Source of the DNA: Psychromonas sp. Urea-02u-13
GTDB taxonomy: Bacteria; Pseudomonadota; Gammaproteobacteria; Enterobacterales; Psychromonadaceae
DNA: 40,746 nt
Direction: 5' to 3'
NCBI RefSeq assembly: GCF_002835995.1
Contig: NZ_PJBZ01000071.1
Coordinates: forward strand, 1 to 40,746
Part shown: positions 33,728 through 40,746 of the stretch, piece by piece
Layout: every line of letters begins with the position of its first letter
How positions within the stretch are numbered: position 1 is the first letter of the stretch
Program-made: the position numbers and the translations under genes
Notes under the pieces: model-generated
What the model was told of the DNA's origin: nothing
Database searches by the model: none
Seen by the model: the letters and a program-made list of their open reading frames with translations, nothing else

Positions 33728-35257
33728 CTATTTCGTGTGCATTTTTAAATTAATCATGCGGATGGTTGCACCAATACCCGCTAATACTTGGTTTGCATTA
33801 ACACCACGTGTTGTGATTTGCTCATTGTTATCAAGCCATGTCACGATACACTCGGTTAATGCGTTTGTTTTACCACCTGGTGGTATACGTAATTGATAGT
33901 CGATAAGTTCAGGAAAAATAAACTGCTCTTTATCTAATACTTTTTTCATCGCACCGATAAAGGCGTCAAAACCACCATTACCGCTGCCACTGGTTTTATA
34001 AATCGTATCGTTAATACGGACACGAATACTGACCGTTGATTCTAACTCTAAACCTGAATTAATCGAGCAGTTTAACAGCTCTACGTAGTTATATTCATTG
34101 CGCTCTAACAGGTCTGCAATAATAAACGGCAGATCATCGGCACTAATTGTCGCCTTTTGATCACCTAAACGCACGATACGTTGTAATAATTTTTTCTGTT
34201 GCTCGGCATCAAGGTCGATATCCATCGCTTCTAGATTTTTAGCCAGTGATGCTTTACCGCTCATTTTACCTAGTGCATAACTACGTAAACGCGCAAAACG
34301 TTCAGGTGTTAATGCGGAGATGTATAACCCACCTTTCTTATCACCATCGGCATGAATACCACTGGTTTGGGTAAATACATCGGCGCCAACAATGGGTGTA
34401 TTGTCTGCACAACGTTTACCTGAAAAACTTTCCACTAATTGACTTAATGTATGAATTTCTTTTTCGTCGATATTTACGGCAACATTTAATTTATCTTGTA
34501 ACACCACTGCCACTTCCGCTAATGATGCGTTACCAGCACGTTCACCTAAACAGTTAATTGTACAATGAATAGACGATACGCCTGCTTTAACAGCATACAT
34601 TGCATTCGCAGTGGCAAGACCATAGTCATTATGACCGTGGAAATCGAATTTTAACCCAGGAAAACGTTTAATCATATCACTTAAACTATCAAATACTTCC
34701 TGTGGCGACATTACACCTAGCGTATCTGGCAACATGAAGTGATTAATGCCTGAATCTAGTAGTTTAGTGACCATGTCGTAAACGTACTCTGGGCTGTCTT
34801 TGTAACCATTAGACCAATCTTCAAGGTAGATATTGACACTTAAACCTTGTGCTTGTGCATAGTTGATTGTCTGTTTTACTTCAACAAGATGCTCATCTAA
34901 TGTTTTTTTAAGCTGTTCGCTACAATGTTTTAAGCTGCCTTTAGTGAGTAGGTTTAATACTTTACCACCGGCTTCAACAATCCAATCCACACTACGTTTA
35001 TGATCCACAAAACCTAATACTTCAATGCGATCAACTAAGCCTTCTTTGGTTGCCCAGGCATTGAGTTGCCCAACTGCGACTTTTTCGCCATCGGAAACAC
35101 GTGCTGACGCCACTTCAATACGATCGACTTTTAATTTTTGTAATAATGCTTTAGCAATACTGACTTTTTCTGCAGGAGAAAATGAAACACCTTGAGTTTG
35201 TTCACCGTCACGTAGCGTTGTATCCATTAATTCAACAGTTAATTGTTGATCGCTCAT
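33728..35257 (-). CDS. Isopropylmalate/citramalate synthase family enzyme
   Basis: This 509-residue enzyme is a DRE-TIM acyltransferase with DTTLRDGEQ (12-20) and the metal pair HGH (207-209), which joins acetyl-CoA to a 2-oxo acid. The C-terminal third (about 375-509) is the LeuA-type allosteric dimer domain that binds leucine or isoleucine. Substrate choice between 2-oxoisovalerate (LeuA) and pyruvate (CimA) cannot be read reliably; the sequence resembles the short citramalate-like group with a regulatory domain. It follows leuCD on the same strand but is separated by a terminator, so it probably has its own promoter. GGAG is six bases before the ATG. Confidence 0.82.
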   Translation of the reverse strand: MSDQQLTVELMDTTLRDGEQTQGVSFSPAEKVSIAKALLQKLKVDRIEVASARVSDGEKVAVGQLNAWATKEGLVDRIEVLGFVDHKRSVDWIVEAGGKVLNLLTKGSLKHCSEQLKKTLDEHLVEVKQTINYAQAQGLSVNIYLEDWSNGYKDSPEYVYDMVTKLLDSGINHFMLPDTLGVMSPQEVFDSLSDMIKRFPGLKFDFHGHNDYGLATANAMYAVKAGVSSIHCTINCLGERAGNASLAEVAVVLQDKLNVAVNIDEKEIHTLSQLVESFSGKRCADNTPIVGADVFTQTSGIHADGDKKGGLYISALTPERFARLRSYALGKMSGKASLAKNLEAMDIDLDAEQQKKLLQRIVRLGDQKATISADDLPFIIADLLERNEYNYVELLNCSINSGLELESTVSIRVRINDTIYKTSGSGNGGFDAFIGAMKKVLDKEQFIFPELIDYQLRIPPGGKTNALTECIVTWLDNNEQITTRGVNANQVLAGIGATIRMINLKMHTK

Positions 35258-35379
35258 TGTCTTTCTCCATTCATTTCGGACTAAAAGTGGTTTGCTAAAA
35301 ACCTATTGCGCTGTTTATTTTGACGCCTTAAAACTCGGTTTCCAATAATAAAAACAGTGCAATAAATTCTATTGATAAA

Positions 35380-35402
35380 AAAGGCGCAAAAAATGCGCCT
35401 TT
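35380..35402 (-). terminator. Intrinsic terminator between leuD and the synthase gene
   Basis: A 9-bp stem, AAAGGCGCA/TGCGCCTTT, with a five-base loop is followed by six T residues on the minus strand. It should end most leuCD transcripts before the synthase gene. The rest of the gap (35403-35527) looks like a dispersed intergenic sequence and includes TTGATTAAGGTCAA at 35431-35444. Confidence 0.75.
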
Positions 35403-35527
35403 CTCGTTAGCCTTTTAGGGCTAAGTCATTTTGATTAAGGTCAAGGCGAAAGCGCGCAGTTTAGTATTTTAAACGAGCACTTTCAACGTAGACATTGGTC
35501 GAAATGACAACGACCTAACAGGTTAAC

Positions 35528-36148
35528 TTAAGCGTTAGGCCATAACCAAGGCAATTTCTTCTTGTTAGCTTCTTCGTATGCTGTGATTTTATCTACGTGC
35601 TTTAATGTCCACGCGATATCATCAAGACCGTCAATTAATGATTCTTTACGGAATGCATCAACATCAAAGTTAATTACGATGCCACCTGGCGTTGTTACTT
35701 TTTGCTCAGGTAAATCAATCGTAAATTCAACACCTTCATTAGCAGCAATTTCAGCCATTAATGACGCAAGCTGTTCAGCAGTCACTACAATCGGTAAGAT
35801 TGAGTTTTTGAAACAGTTACTGTGGAAGATATCAGCAAAGCTAGTTGAAATAATGGTATTGAAACCGTAATCAGCAATTGCCCATGGCGCATGCTCACGT
35901 GATGAACCACAACCAAAGTTTTCGCCAGCAACTAAAATTTTAGCGCCTTGGAAAGCCGGTTTGTTTAATTCAAACGCTGGATTAGGTGTGATGTTATCCG
36001 CAAGGAAACGCCAGTTATGGAATAAGTTAATACCAAAACCAGTACGTTCAACTTTTTTCATAAAGTTTTTAGGAATGATTTGGTCAGTATCAACGTTACT
36101 ACGGTCCATTAGGGCCGCGATACTTGTATGTTTAATATATGGTTGCAT
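35528..36148 (-). CDS. leuD: 3-isopropylmalate dehydratase small subunit
   Basis: This 206-residue protein is LeuD, the swivel domain that pairs with LeuC to isomerise 2- to 3-isopropylmalate (and citramalate to methylmalate). The signature segments SNVDTDQIIPKNF and AGENFGCGSSREHAPWAI are intact; the serine of GSSREH is the catalytic base. The length matches the family (about 200). It starts 10 bases after the leuC stop, with AGGA in the gap, so the two subunits are co-transcribed. Confidence 0.96.
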   Translation of the reverse strand: MQPYIKHTSIAALMDRSNVDTDQIIPKNFMKKVERTGFGINLFHNWRFLADNITPNPAFELNKPAFQGAKILVAGENFGCGSSREHAPWAIADYGFNTIISTSFADIFHSNCFKNSILPIVVTAEQLASLMAEIAANEGVEFTIDLPEQKVTTPGGIVINFDVDAFRKESLIDGLDDIAWTLKHVDKITAYEEANKKKLPWLWPNA

Positions 36149-36158
36149 TATCTAGTTC

Positions 36159-37556
36159 CTATTTCCAATCACGGATATCAACGAAGTGGCCTGCAATTGA
36201 AGCAGCACCGGCCATAGCAGGAGAAACAAGATGAGTACGCCCACCTTTACCTTGACGACCTTCGAAGTTACGGTTTGAAGTAGATGCACTACGTTGACCG
36301 TCTTTTAATTCATCGCCGTTCATTGCTAGACACATTGAACAACCTGGATCACGCCATTCCCAACCCGCATCAAGGAAGATTTTATCTAATCCTTCTTTTT
36401 CTGCTTGTACTTTAACTGGGAAAGAACCCGGTACAGCAATCGCTTGAACACCTTCAGCTACTTTTTTGCCTTTGATGATGTCAGCCGTTGCGCGGAAATC
36501 TTCGATACGACCATTTGTACAAGAACCAACAAATACGATATCGATATGGATATCAGTAATTTTTTGGCCTGCTTTAATGTCCATGTATTTAAGCGCATTA
36601 GTACATGCTTGTGCTTTCACTTCGTTAGTGAAATCAGATGGCGCTGGAACAGTACCTGTTACTGAGATAACTTGTTCTGGAGATGTACCCCAAGAAACCT
36701 GTGGAGCGATGTCTTCAGCACGTAGTGTGATTGTTTCATCAAACACTGCGCCTTCATCAGACTTCATTGATTCCCAGTAAGTAATCGCTTGTGCCCAGTG
36801 ATCGCCTTTTGGAGAGAACTCACGTCCTTCAAGGTAATCGTAAGTCACTTGGTCAGGTGCAACAAGACCTGCACGTGCGCCTGCTTCGATTGCCATGTTA
36901 CAAAGCGTCATACGTGCTTCCATAGACAAATCAGTAATCGCGCTACCTGCAAATTCCATTACGAAACCTGTACCACCCGCAGTACCGGTTACACCGATGA
37001 TTGCTAATGCGATATCTTTTGCTGTTGAGTATTCAGGTAATTTACCTTCAACTTTAACCAGCATTGTTTTTGCTTTTTTCTGTTGTAACGTCTGAGTTGC
37101 CATGATGTGTTCAACTTCAGAAGTACCGATACCAAACGCTAATGCACCAAATGCACCGTGTGTTGCTGTATGGCTATCACCACAACAAACAACCATACCC
37201 GGATGAACAAAACCATGCTCAGGTACGATGATATGGATAACACCGTTTTGGTCGCTGTCCATACCAAAAAGGTTAATGTCGTTTTCGTCACAGTTAGACG
37301 TCATTGTTTCAACTTGTTTTTTTGCAATAGCATCAACAATATTGTGACGATCTTTGGTAGGAACACAGTGATCAATAGTACCTAGAATGCTGTGTACGTT
37401 ACGCACTTTACGATTTTCAAGGCGTAAACCTTCAAAAGCTTGTGGGCTTGTTACTTCGTGCATTAGGTGTCTGTCAACAAACAGAAGAGGTGATCCTGAT
37501 TCTGGCTCGTGAACTAAGTTCGCATCCCAGATTTTTTCATACATAGTTTTAGTCAT
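36159..37556 (-). CDS. leuC: 3-isopropylmalate dehydratase large subunit
   Basis: This 465-residue protein is LeuC, which holds the [4Fe-4S] cluster. The three ligands are Cys346 (GSCTNGR), Cys406 and Cys409 ([13 protein letters not shown]). The segment [20 protein letters not shown] is typical. The start at 37556 is chosen because AAGGA lies six bases before it and [15 protein letters not shown] aligns with the usual N-terminus; an upstream ATG 15 codons earlier gives an odd extension. It is the first gene of leuCD; neither leuA of the classical type nor leuB is beside it. Confidence 0.96.
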   Translation of the reverse strand: MTKTMYEKIWDANLVHEPESGSPLLFVDRHLMHEVTSPQAFEGLRLENRKVRNVHSILGTIDHCVPTKDRHNIVDAIAKKQVETMTSNCDENDINLFGMDSDQNGVIHIIVPEHGFVHPGMVVCCGDSHTATHGAFGALAFGIGTSEVEHIMATQTLQQKKAKTMLVKVEGKLPEYSTAKDIALAIIGVTGTAGGTGFVMEFAGSAITDLSMEARMTLCNMAIEAGARAGLVAPDQVTYDYLEGREFSPKGDHWAQAITYWESMKSDEGAVFDETITLRAEDIAPQVSWGTSPEQVISVTGTVPAPSDFTNEVKAQACTNALKYMDIKAGQKITDIHIDIVFVGSCTNGRIEDFRATADIIKGKKVAEGVQAIAVPGSFPVKVQAEKEGLDKIFLDAGWEWRDPGCSMCLAMNGDELKDGQRSASTSNRNFEGRQGKGGRTHLVSPAMAGAASIAGHFVDIRDWK

Positions 37557-37673
37557 TGTTTTCCTTACCATGCTATATGCATTTAACTTATTGCTAGACA
37601 ATCCATTGAATATAATAGAAACTAAGTGATAATCACTATCAAACAGGCTTGTTTAGAGGCTACAAAAAGAGAT

Positions 37674-37702
37674 ATTCTAATTGAAAGGCGACAATCTCAC
37701 AA
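37674..37702 (-). promoter_or_regulatory. Probable sigma70 promoter of leuCD
   Basis: TTGTGA and TAGAAT are separated by exactly 17 bases on the minus strand, about 118 bases before leuC. The leader contains a perfect 13-base palindrome, AGTGATAATCACT (near 37625-37637), a possible operator. No leucine-rich leader peptide or attenuator hairpin is seen. Confidence 0.6.
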
Positions 37703-37789
37703 GATAGCGGCTCAAAAATCCCCCTGTATTCACCCATATTTCCCTATAACTCCTTGCTATAAGTTATTCTTTGAACGATTTGTTGGTTA

Positions 37790-37819
37790 TTTACACTGAC
37801 CTGATGATAAAAGCATAAT
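37790..37819 (+). promoter_or_regulatory. Probable sigma70 promoter of rnd
   Basis: TTTACA and CATAAT are separated by 18 bases, about 67 bases before the rnd start. The position in the divergent leuC-rnd gap fits. Confidence 0.5.
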
Positions 37820-37886
37820 AAAAATGGATGATTTTTTAATAATTCCGTAATATTAAACTTTATTTATCTTTTTCCTTGGAGCAGTA

Positions 37887-38996
37887 ATGCAATTCGAGAT
37901 GATTACCACACAAGTACAACTTAATGATTTTCTTGCATCGCTCGATAATACGCCCATCTGCCTTGATACTGAGTTTGTCCGTACGCGCACTTTTGTTGCA
38001 AAATTGGGGCTTTTACAGCTTTCTCAAAATGGCAAGATAACGCTTATTGATCCAATTTCGGTGCCTGACTTATCCGACTTTTGGCGTGCTCTCGATAATA
38101 AAGACTTAATTCTGCATGCCAGCAGTGAAGACCTAGAAATTATCCGCCAGCATAAACGTGATCTTAACTTCACGCTTTTCGATACTCAAATCGCCTGTGC
38201 ATTTCTCAATTTAGGTGCGTCACTGGGTTATGCCAAGATGGTAGAAACACTTGAAGGTGTTGTCGTTGATAAAGGTGAATCTCGCACGGACTGGTGCAAA
38301 CGCCCGCTAAGTGAAAAACAAGTTAATTACGCGGCCGCTGATGTATTACATTTAACGCCCTGTTTAGAAAAGCTAACTGAACAGTTAGTTGAGAAAAAGA
38401 TGTTTGATTTTTTCCAAGTTGAATGTCAAACCACGTTAGATCTTAAAATGAAAAAACAAGATCCTAACAACGCTTACAAATCACTGAACAATCTATTTAA
38501 ACTTGATAGACAAGGTGTTGCTGTTATTCAAAAACTTGCTAAATGGCGATTACACACAGCAAAAACGCGTGATTTGGCATTAAATTTTGTGGTACACGCT
38601 GACAATATTTGGCTATTAGCGCATTACCGTCCAAGCACAAAAGAAGACCTACGCCGTTTAAACCTGCCTGCTAATGAAATACGTATTCATGGGCCGGCGA
38701 TTTTAGCGATTATAGAGGCGGTAGAAAAACAAGATCCAGAAACCTACCCTGCGCTTATTTCTCGTTTAGTTGATTTTCCGGCTTATAAGAAAACATTAAA
38801 ATCCATGCGTGAAGTGATTCAAGCCTGTGCTGACAAATATGAATTACCGATTGAGCTTATCGCGTCAAAGCGTGTTATCAATGAGTATTTAAGTTGGTTA
38901 TGGAAGTTAAACGATGAACAACGTGAAACCGCTGATAAACCAAAACTGTTAACCGGATGGCGTTTCGAGTTAGTGGGTCACCAATTTAAACATTAA
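37887..38996 (+). CDS. rnd: Ribonuclease D
   Basis: This 369-residue 3-to-5 exoribonuclease trims tRNA and other small RNA precursors. The DEDDy active site is complete: Asp27 and Glu29 (CLDTEF), Asp82 (SSEDLEII), and Tyr148 with Asp152 (NYAAADVLHL). An HRDC domain follows at about 205-290. The length matches the E. coli enzyme (about 375). A good ribosome binding site (TTGGAG) is six bases before the ATG. It is divergent from leuC and closed by its own hairpin before the next gene. Confidence 0.95.
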   Translation: MQFEMITTQVQLNDFLASLDNTPICLDTEFVRTRTFVAKLGLLQLSQNGKITLIDPISVPDLSDFWRALDNKDLILHASSEDLEIIRQHKRDLNFTLFDTQIACAFLNLGASLGYAKMVETLEGVVVDKGESRTDWCKRPLSEKQVNYAAADVLHLTPCLEKLTEQLVEKKMFDFFQVECQTTLDLKMKKQDPNNAYKSLNNLFKLDRQGVAVIQKLAKWRLHTAKTRDLALNFVVHADNIWLLAHYRPSTKEDLRRLNLPANEIRIHGPAILAIIEAVEKQDPETYPALISRLVDFPAYKKTLKSMREVIQACADKYELPIELIASKRVINEYLSWLWKLNDEQRETADKPKLLTGWRFELVGHQFKH

Positions 38997-39004
38997 CGTC
39001 AGGT

Positions 39005-39030
39005 AAAGGCAGAGCAAGCTCTCTGCCTTT
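39005..39030 (+). terminator. Hairpin after rnd
   Basis: A 10-bp stem, AAAGGCAGAG/CTCTGCCTTT, with a six-base loop lies just after the rnd stop and before the ampG-like gene. The T tract is only the end of the stem, so termination may be partial. Confidence 0.6.
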
Positions 39031-39075
39031 ATACTCACCCCGCATTTATTTCCTTCCGATAAAGAGCCAATACCG

Positions 39076-40440
39076 ATGCCACAAACTCAATCTTGGTTAC
39101 AAAGCTGTAAAATCTATCTCGAAAAACGTGTCGCTATTCTATTTTTTCTTGGTTTTTCTGCAGGTTTACCTATTCTGCTCGTTTTTTCTACTCTGTCTTT
39201 CTGGTTACGTGAAGCGGGAGTAAGTCGAGCAAGCATCGGATTTTTTAGTTGGATAGCACTGGCCTATGCCTTTAAGTGGATTTGGGCCCCTTTTGTTGAC
39301 CGGTTATCAATTCCTTTATTGACCAAATGGTTAGGTCGACGCCGTAGTTGGTTATTGCTCTCACAAATTGCGATTGTATTATCTTTGATTGGCATGGCAA
39401 TGAGTGATCCACAGGTTAATCTCACGCTCTTTGCGGTCTGCGCATTGATTGTGGCCTATAGCTCGGCAACGCAAGATATCGTTATTGATGCTTATCGTAT
39501 TGAGTCAGCACCCGAGAAGTTTCAAGCGGCTATGGCTGCCGCTTATATGACAGGTTATCGCCTTGCGATGATCATGGCTGGTGCAGGTTCATTAGCTATT
39601 GCGGCTTGGGCAAGCCCCAGTGATGCTTATCAATTAAGCGCTTGGTCAATCTCTTATTTTGTAATGGCGGCTTGCATGGGAGTGGGTATTTTAACCACGT
39701 TCATTTGTCATGAGCCTGAATACCAAGATAAACAACGTGAAAAACAAAACCAGATTGAAAATAACCTTAAACATCAGCACCTACCTCGATTTGTAGCGCG
39801 CTTTCTCGCTTGGCTTGATATCGCAGTTGTGGCGCCCTTTAGTGACTTCTTCCAACGCTATGGTAAACATGCCCTACTGATATTATTGTTAATAGCTACT
39901 TACCGTATTTCTGATATTGTCATGGGCATTATGGCGAACCCTTTCTATGTTGATATGGGTTATACCAAAGGCGAAGTAGCTGCTATTTCAAAAGTGTTTG
40001 GCGTGATAATGACACTGTTAGGTGCTGGATTAGGCGGTATTTTATTAACCCGTTATAGCACTTATTCTATTCTGTTTTTAGGCGCGTTTTTGGTTGTGAT
40101 CACTAACCTAATTTTTGCCGTACTGGCCTTTGTTGGTAAAGATCTAATGTTACTGACCGTCATCATTTCAATGGATAATATCAGTGCGGGTATTGCCACC
40201 ACTGCGTTTATTACTTACATCTCAAAATTAACCAATATCGAATTTTCAGCAACACAATATGCATTGTTTAGTTCGATGATGTTGTTATTTCCTAAGTTTA
40301 TCGCCGGATTTTCTGGCGTTTACGTAGACAGTTTTGGTTATGTTAACTTTTTTGTTGGTTCAGCCTTAATCGGTGTTCCCGTACTGGCATTAATTATGGT
40401 GTTGAAAAAAGTAATAGAAGCCGAAAAGATAGAAAAATAA
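39076..40440 (+). CDS. ampG: AmpG-family muropeptide permease
   Basis: This 454-residue MFS transporter of the AmpG type imports anhydromuropeptides released from peptidoglycan for recycling. The sequences FFLGFSAGLPILLVFSTLSF, YAFKWIWAPFVDR and ATQDIVIDAYRIE are typical of AmpG; 12 membrane helices are expected. The length is close to the family norm (about 490 in E. coli). It lies after rnd and may be read from the same promoter in part. Imported muropeptides can control AmpC beta-lactamase where an AmpR system exists; none is visible here. Confidence 0.88.
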   Translation: MPQTQSWLQSCKIYLEKRVAILFFLGFSAGLPILLVFSTLSFWLREAGVSRASIGFFSWIALAYAFKWIWAPFVDRLSIPLLTKWLGRRRSWLLLSQIAIVLSLIGMAMSDPQVNLTLFAVCALIVAYSSATQDIVIDAYRIESAPEKFQAAMAAAYMTGYRLAMIMAGAGSLAIAAWASPSDAYQLSAWSISYFVMAACMGVGILTTFICHEPEYQDKQREKQNQIENNLKHQHLPRFVARFLAWLDIAVVAPFSDFFQRYGKHALLILLLIATYRISDIVMGIMANPFYVDMGYTKGEVAAISKVFGVIMTLLGAGLGGILLTRYSTYSILFLGAFLVVITNLIFAVLAFVGKDLMLLTVIISMDNISAGIATTAFITYISKLTNIEFSATQYALFSSMMLLFPKFIAGFSGVYVDSFGYVNFFVGSALIGVPVLALIMVLKKVIEAEKIEK

Positions 40441-40461
40441 CCATAGGCATGTGGCGCGTTG

Positions 40462-40486
40462 TTCGGAGGTAGGACTTCAGTCCTGC
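40462..40486. repeat. Single copy of the 30-bp unit, inverted
   Basis: The reverse complement of the array unit (core AGGACTTCAGTCCTGC) follows the ampG stop. Another inverted copy lies at 40663-40686. The family is therefore dispersed as well as clustered. Confidence 0.65.
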
Positions 40487-40526
40487 TTGGTTTGTGCAGT
40501 TAGTAACAGATGCAAGCCTGAAGGCT

Positions 40527-40746
40527 TACCCCCAAGGAATGTGACCTGTTATTTAGTCAGCCCTACTTGTTTTCTTAGACGTAGCATCACAAAGCAGATC
40601 CTCGATAAAACACTTCGAGGATGACGGCTCAGCGTTATACCCCCAAGGAATGTGACCTATTATTCGGATGTAGGACTTCAGTCCTGCTTGTTTTCTTAGA
40701 CGTAGCATCACAAAGCAGATCCTCGATAAAACACTTCGAGGATGAC
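40527..40746. repeat. Direct repeat of a composite intergenic element, running off the window
   Basis: TACCCCCAAGGAATGTGACC occurs at 40527 and 40638, and an identical 60-bp block starting CTTGTTTTCTTAGACG occurs at 40566-40625 and 40687-40746. Each block ends in a small hairpin, ATCCTCGA/TCGAGGAT. The second copy includes a 30-bp family unit. The element continues past the end of the window. Confidence 0.75.

Noticed and set aside
35431..35444. FNR/CRP-like site TTGATTAAGGTCAA between leuD and the synthase gene
   Set aside because: It matches the consensus closely, but lies upstream of a strong terminator with no promoter next to it, inside what looks like a dispersed intergenic sequence.
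37557..37667. Leucine attenuator in the leuC leader
   Set aside because: The only short frame in the leader encodes about seven residues with a single leucine, and no competing hairpins followed by T runs are present.

Overview
The window reads as chromosome of a low-GC marine gammaproteobacterium, probably from the Psychromonas/Moritella/Shewanella/Colwellia neighbourhood. This is inferred from the flavour of the core proteins (RNase D, AmpG-type permease, LeuC/LeuD, a DUF3010 protein) and from the many short intergenic fold-back repeats; no rRNA or other marker gene is present to settle it. No tRNA or rRNA gene, CRISPR array, intact insertion sequence or prophage was recognised.

Layout. 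1-6.5 kb: the first codons of a probable methyltransferase, then a modification-dependent restriction locus on the minus strand with two McrB-type AAA+ GTPases and one McrC, plus two very small genes. 6.6-10.4 kb: a WYL-domain regulator and two Sel1/TPR-type proteins, separated by a 329-bp MITE-like fold-back element. 10.8-20.6 kb: a tightly packed six-gene minus-strand operon with three dynamin-like GTPases of about 780-790 residues, an unrecognised 404-residue protein, a membrane-anchored coiled-coil protein and a 104-residue helical protein. 20.7-22.3 kb: a small operon of zinc ribbon, TetR regulator and DUF726-like alpha/beta hydrolase, reading toward the dynamin operon. 22.4-24 kb: a decayed WYL regulator, dispersed repeats and a DUF1778/GNAT toxin-antitoxin pair. 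24.4-29.6 kb: a CYTH phosphatase, a two-gene GTPase operon (one with DUF697, one membrane-anchored) and a Fic protein; the GTPase and Fic genes lie between two direct copies of a fold-back repeat. 29.9-32 kb: an MFS transporter with a long acidic repeat tail. 32.4-33.2 kb: 25 head-to-tail copies of a 30-bp repeat. 33.2-40.4 kb: ordinary metabolism (DUF3010, an isopropylmalate/citramalate synthase, leuD, leuC, then divergent rnd and ampG). The window ends in more dispersed repeats.

The part from the start to about 29.6 kb looks like a defence or accessory island: McrBC, WYL regulators (one intact, one broken), a HEPN-like protein, a toxin-antitoxin pair, Fic and five GTPases. The best candidate for an undescribed system is the triple-dynamin operon. 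Its three overlapping dynamin-family genes, a two-helix membrane protein with a long coiled coil and two unrecognised partners suggest a membrane-remodelling or membrane-surveillance complex, by analogy with the bacterial dynamin-like LeoABC and Eleos systems. That role is an inference from gene content, not something the sequence proves.
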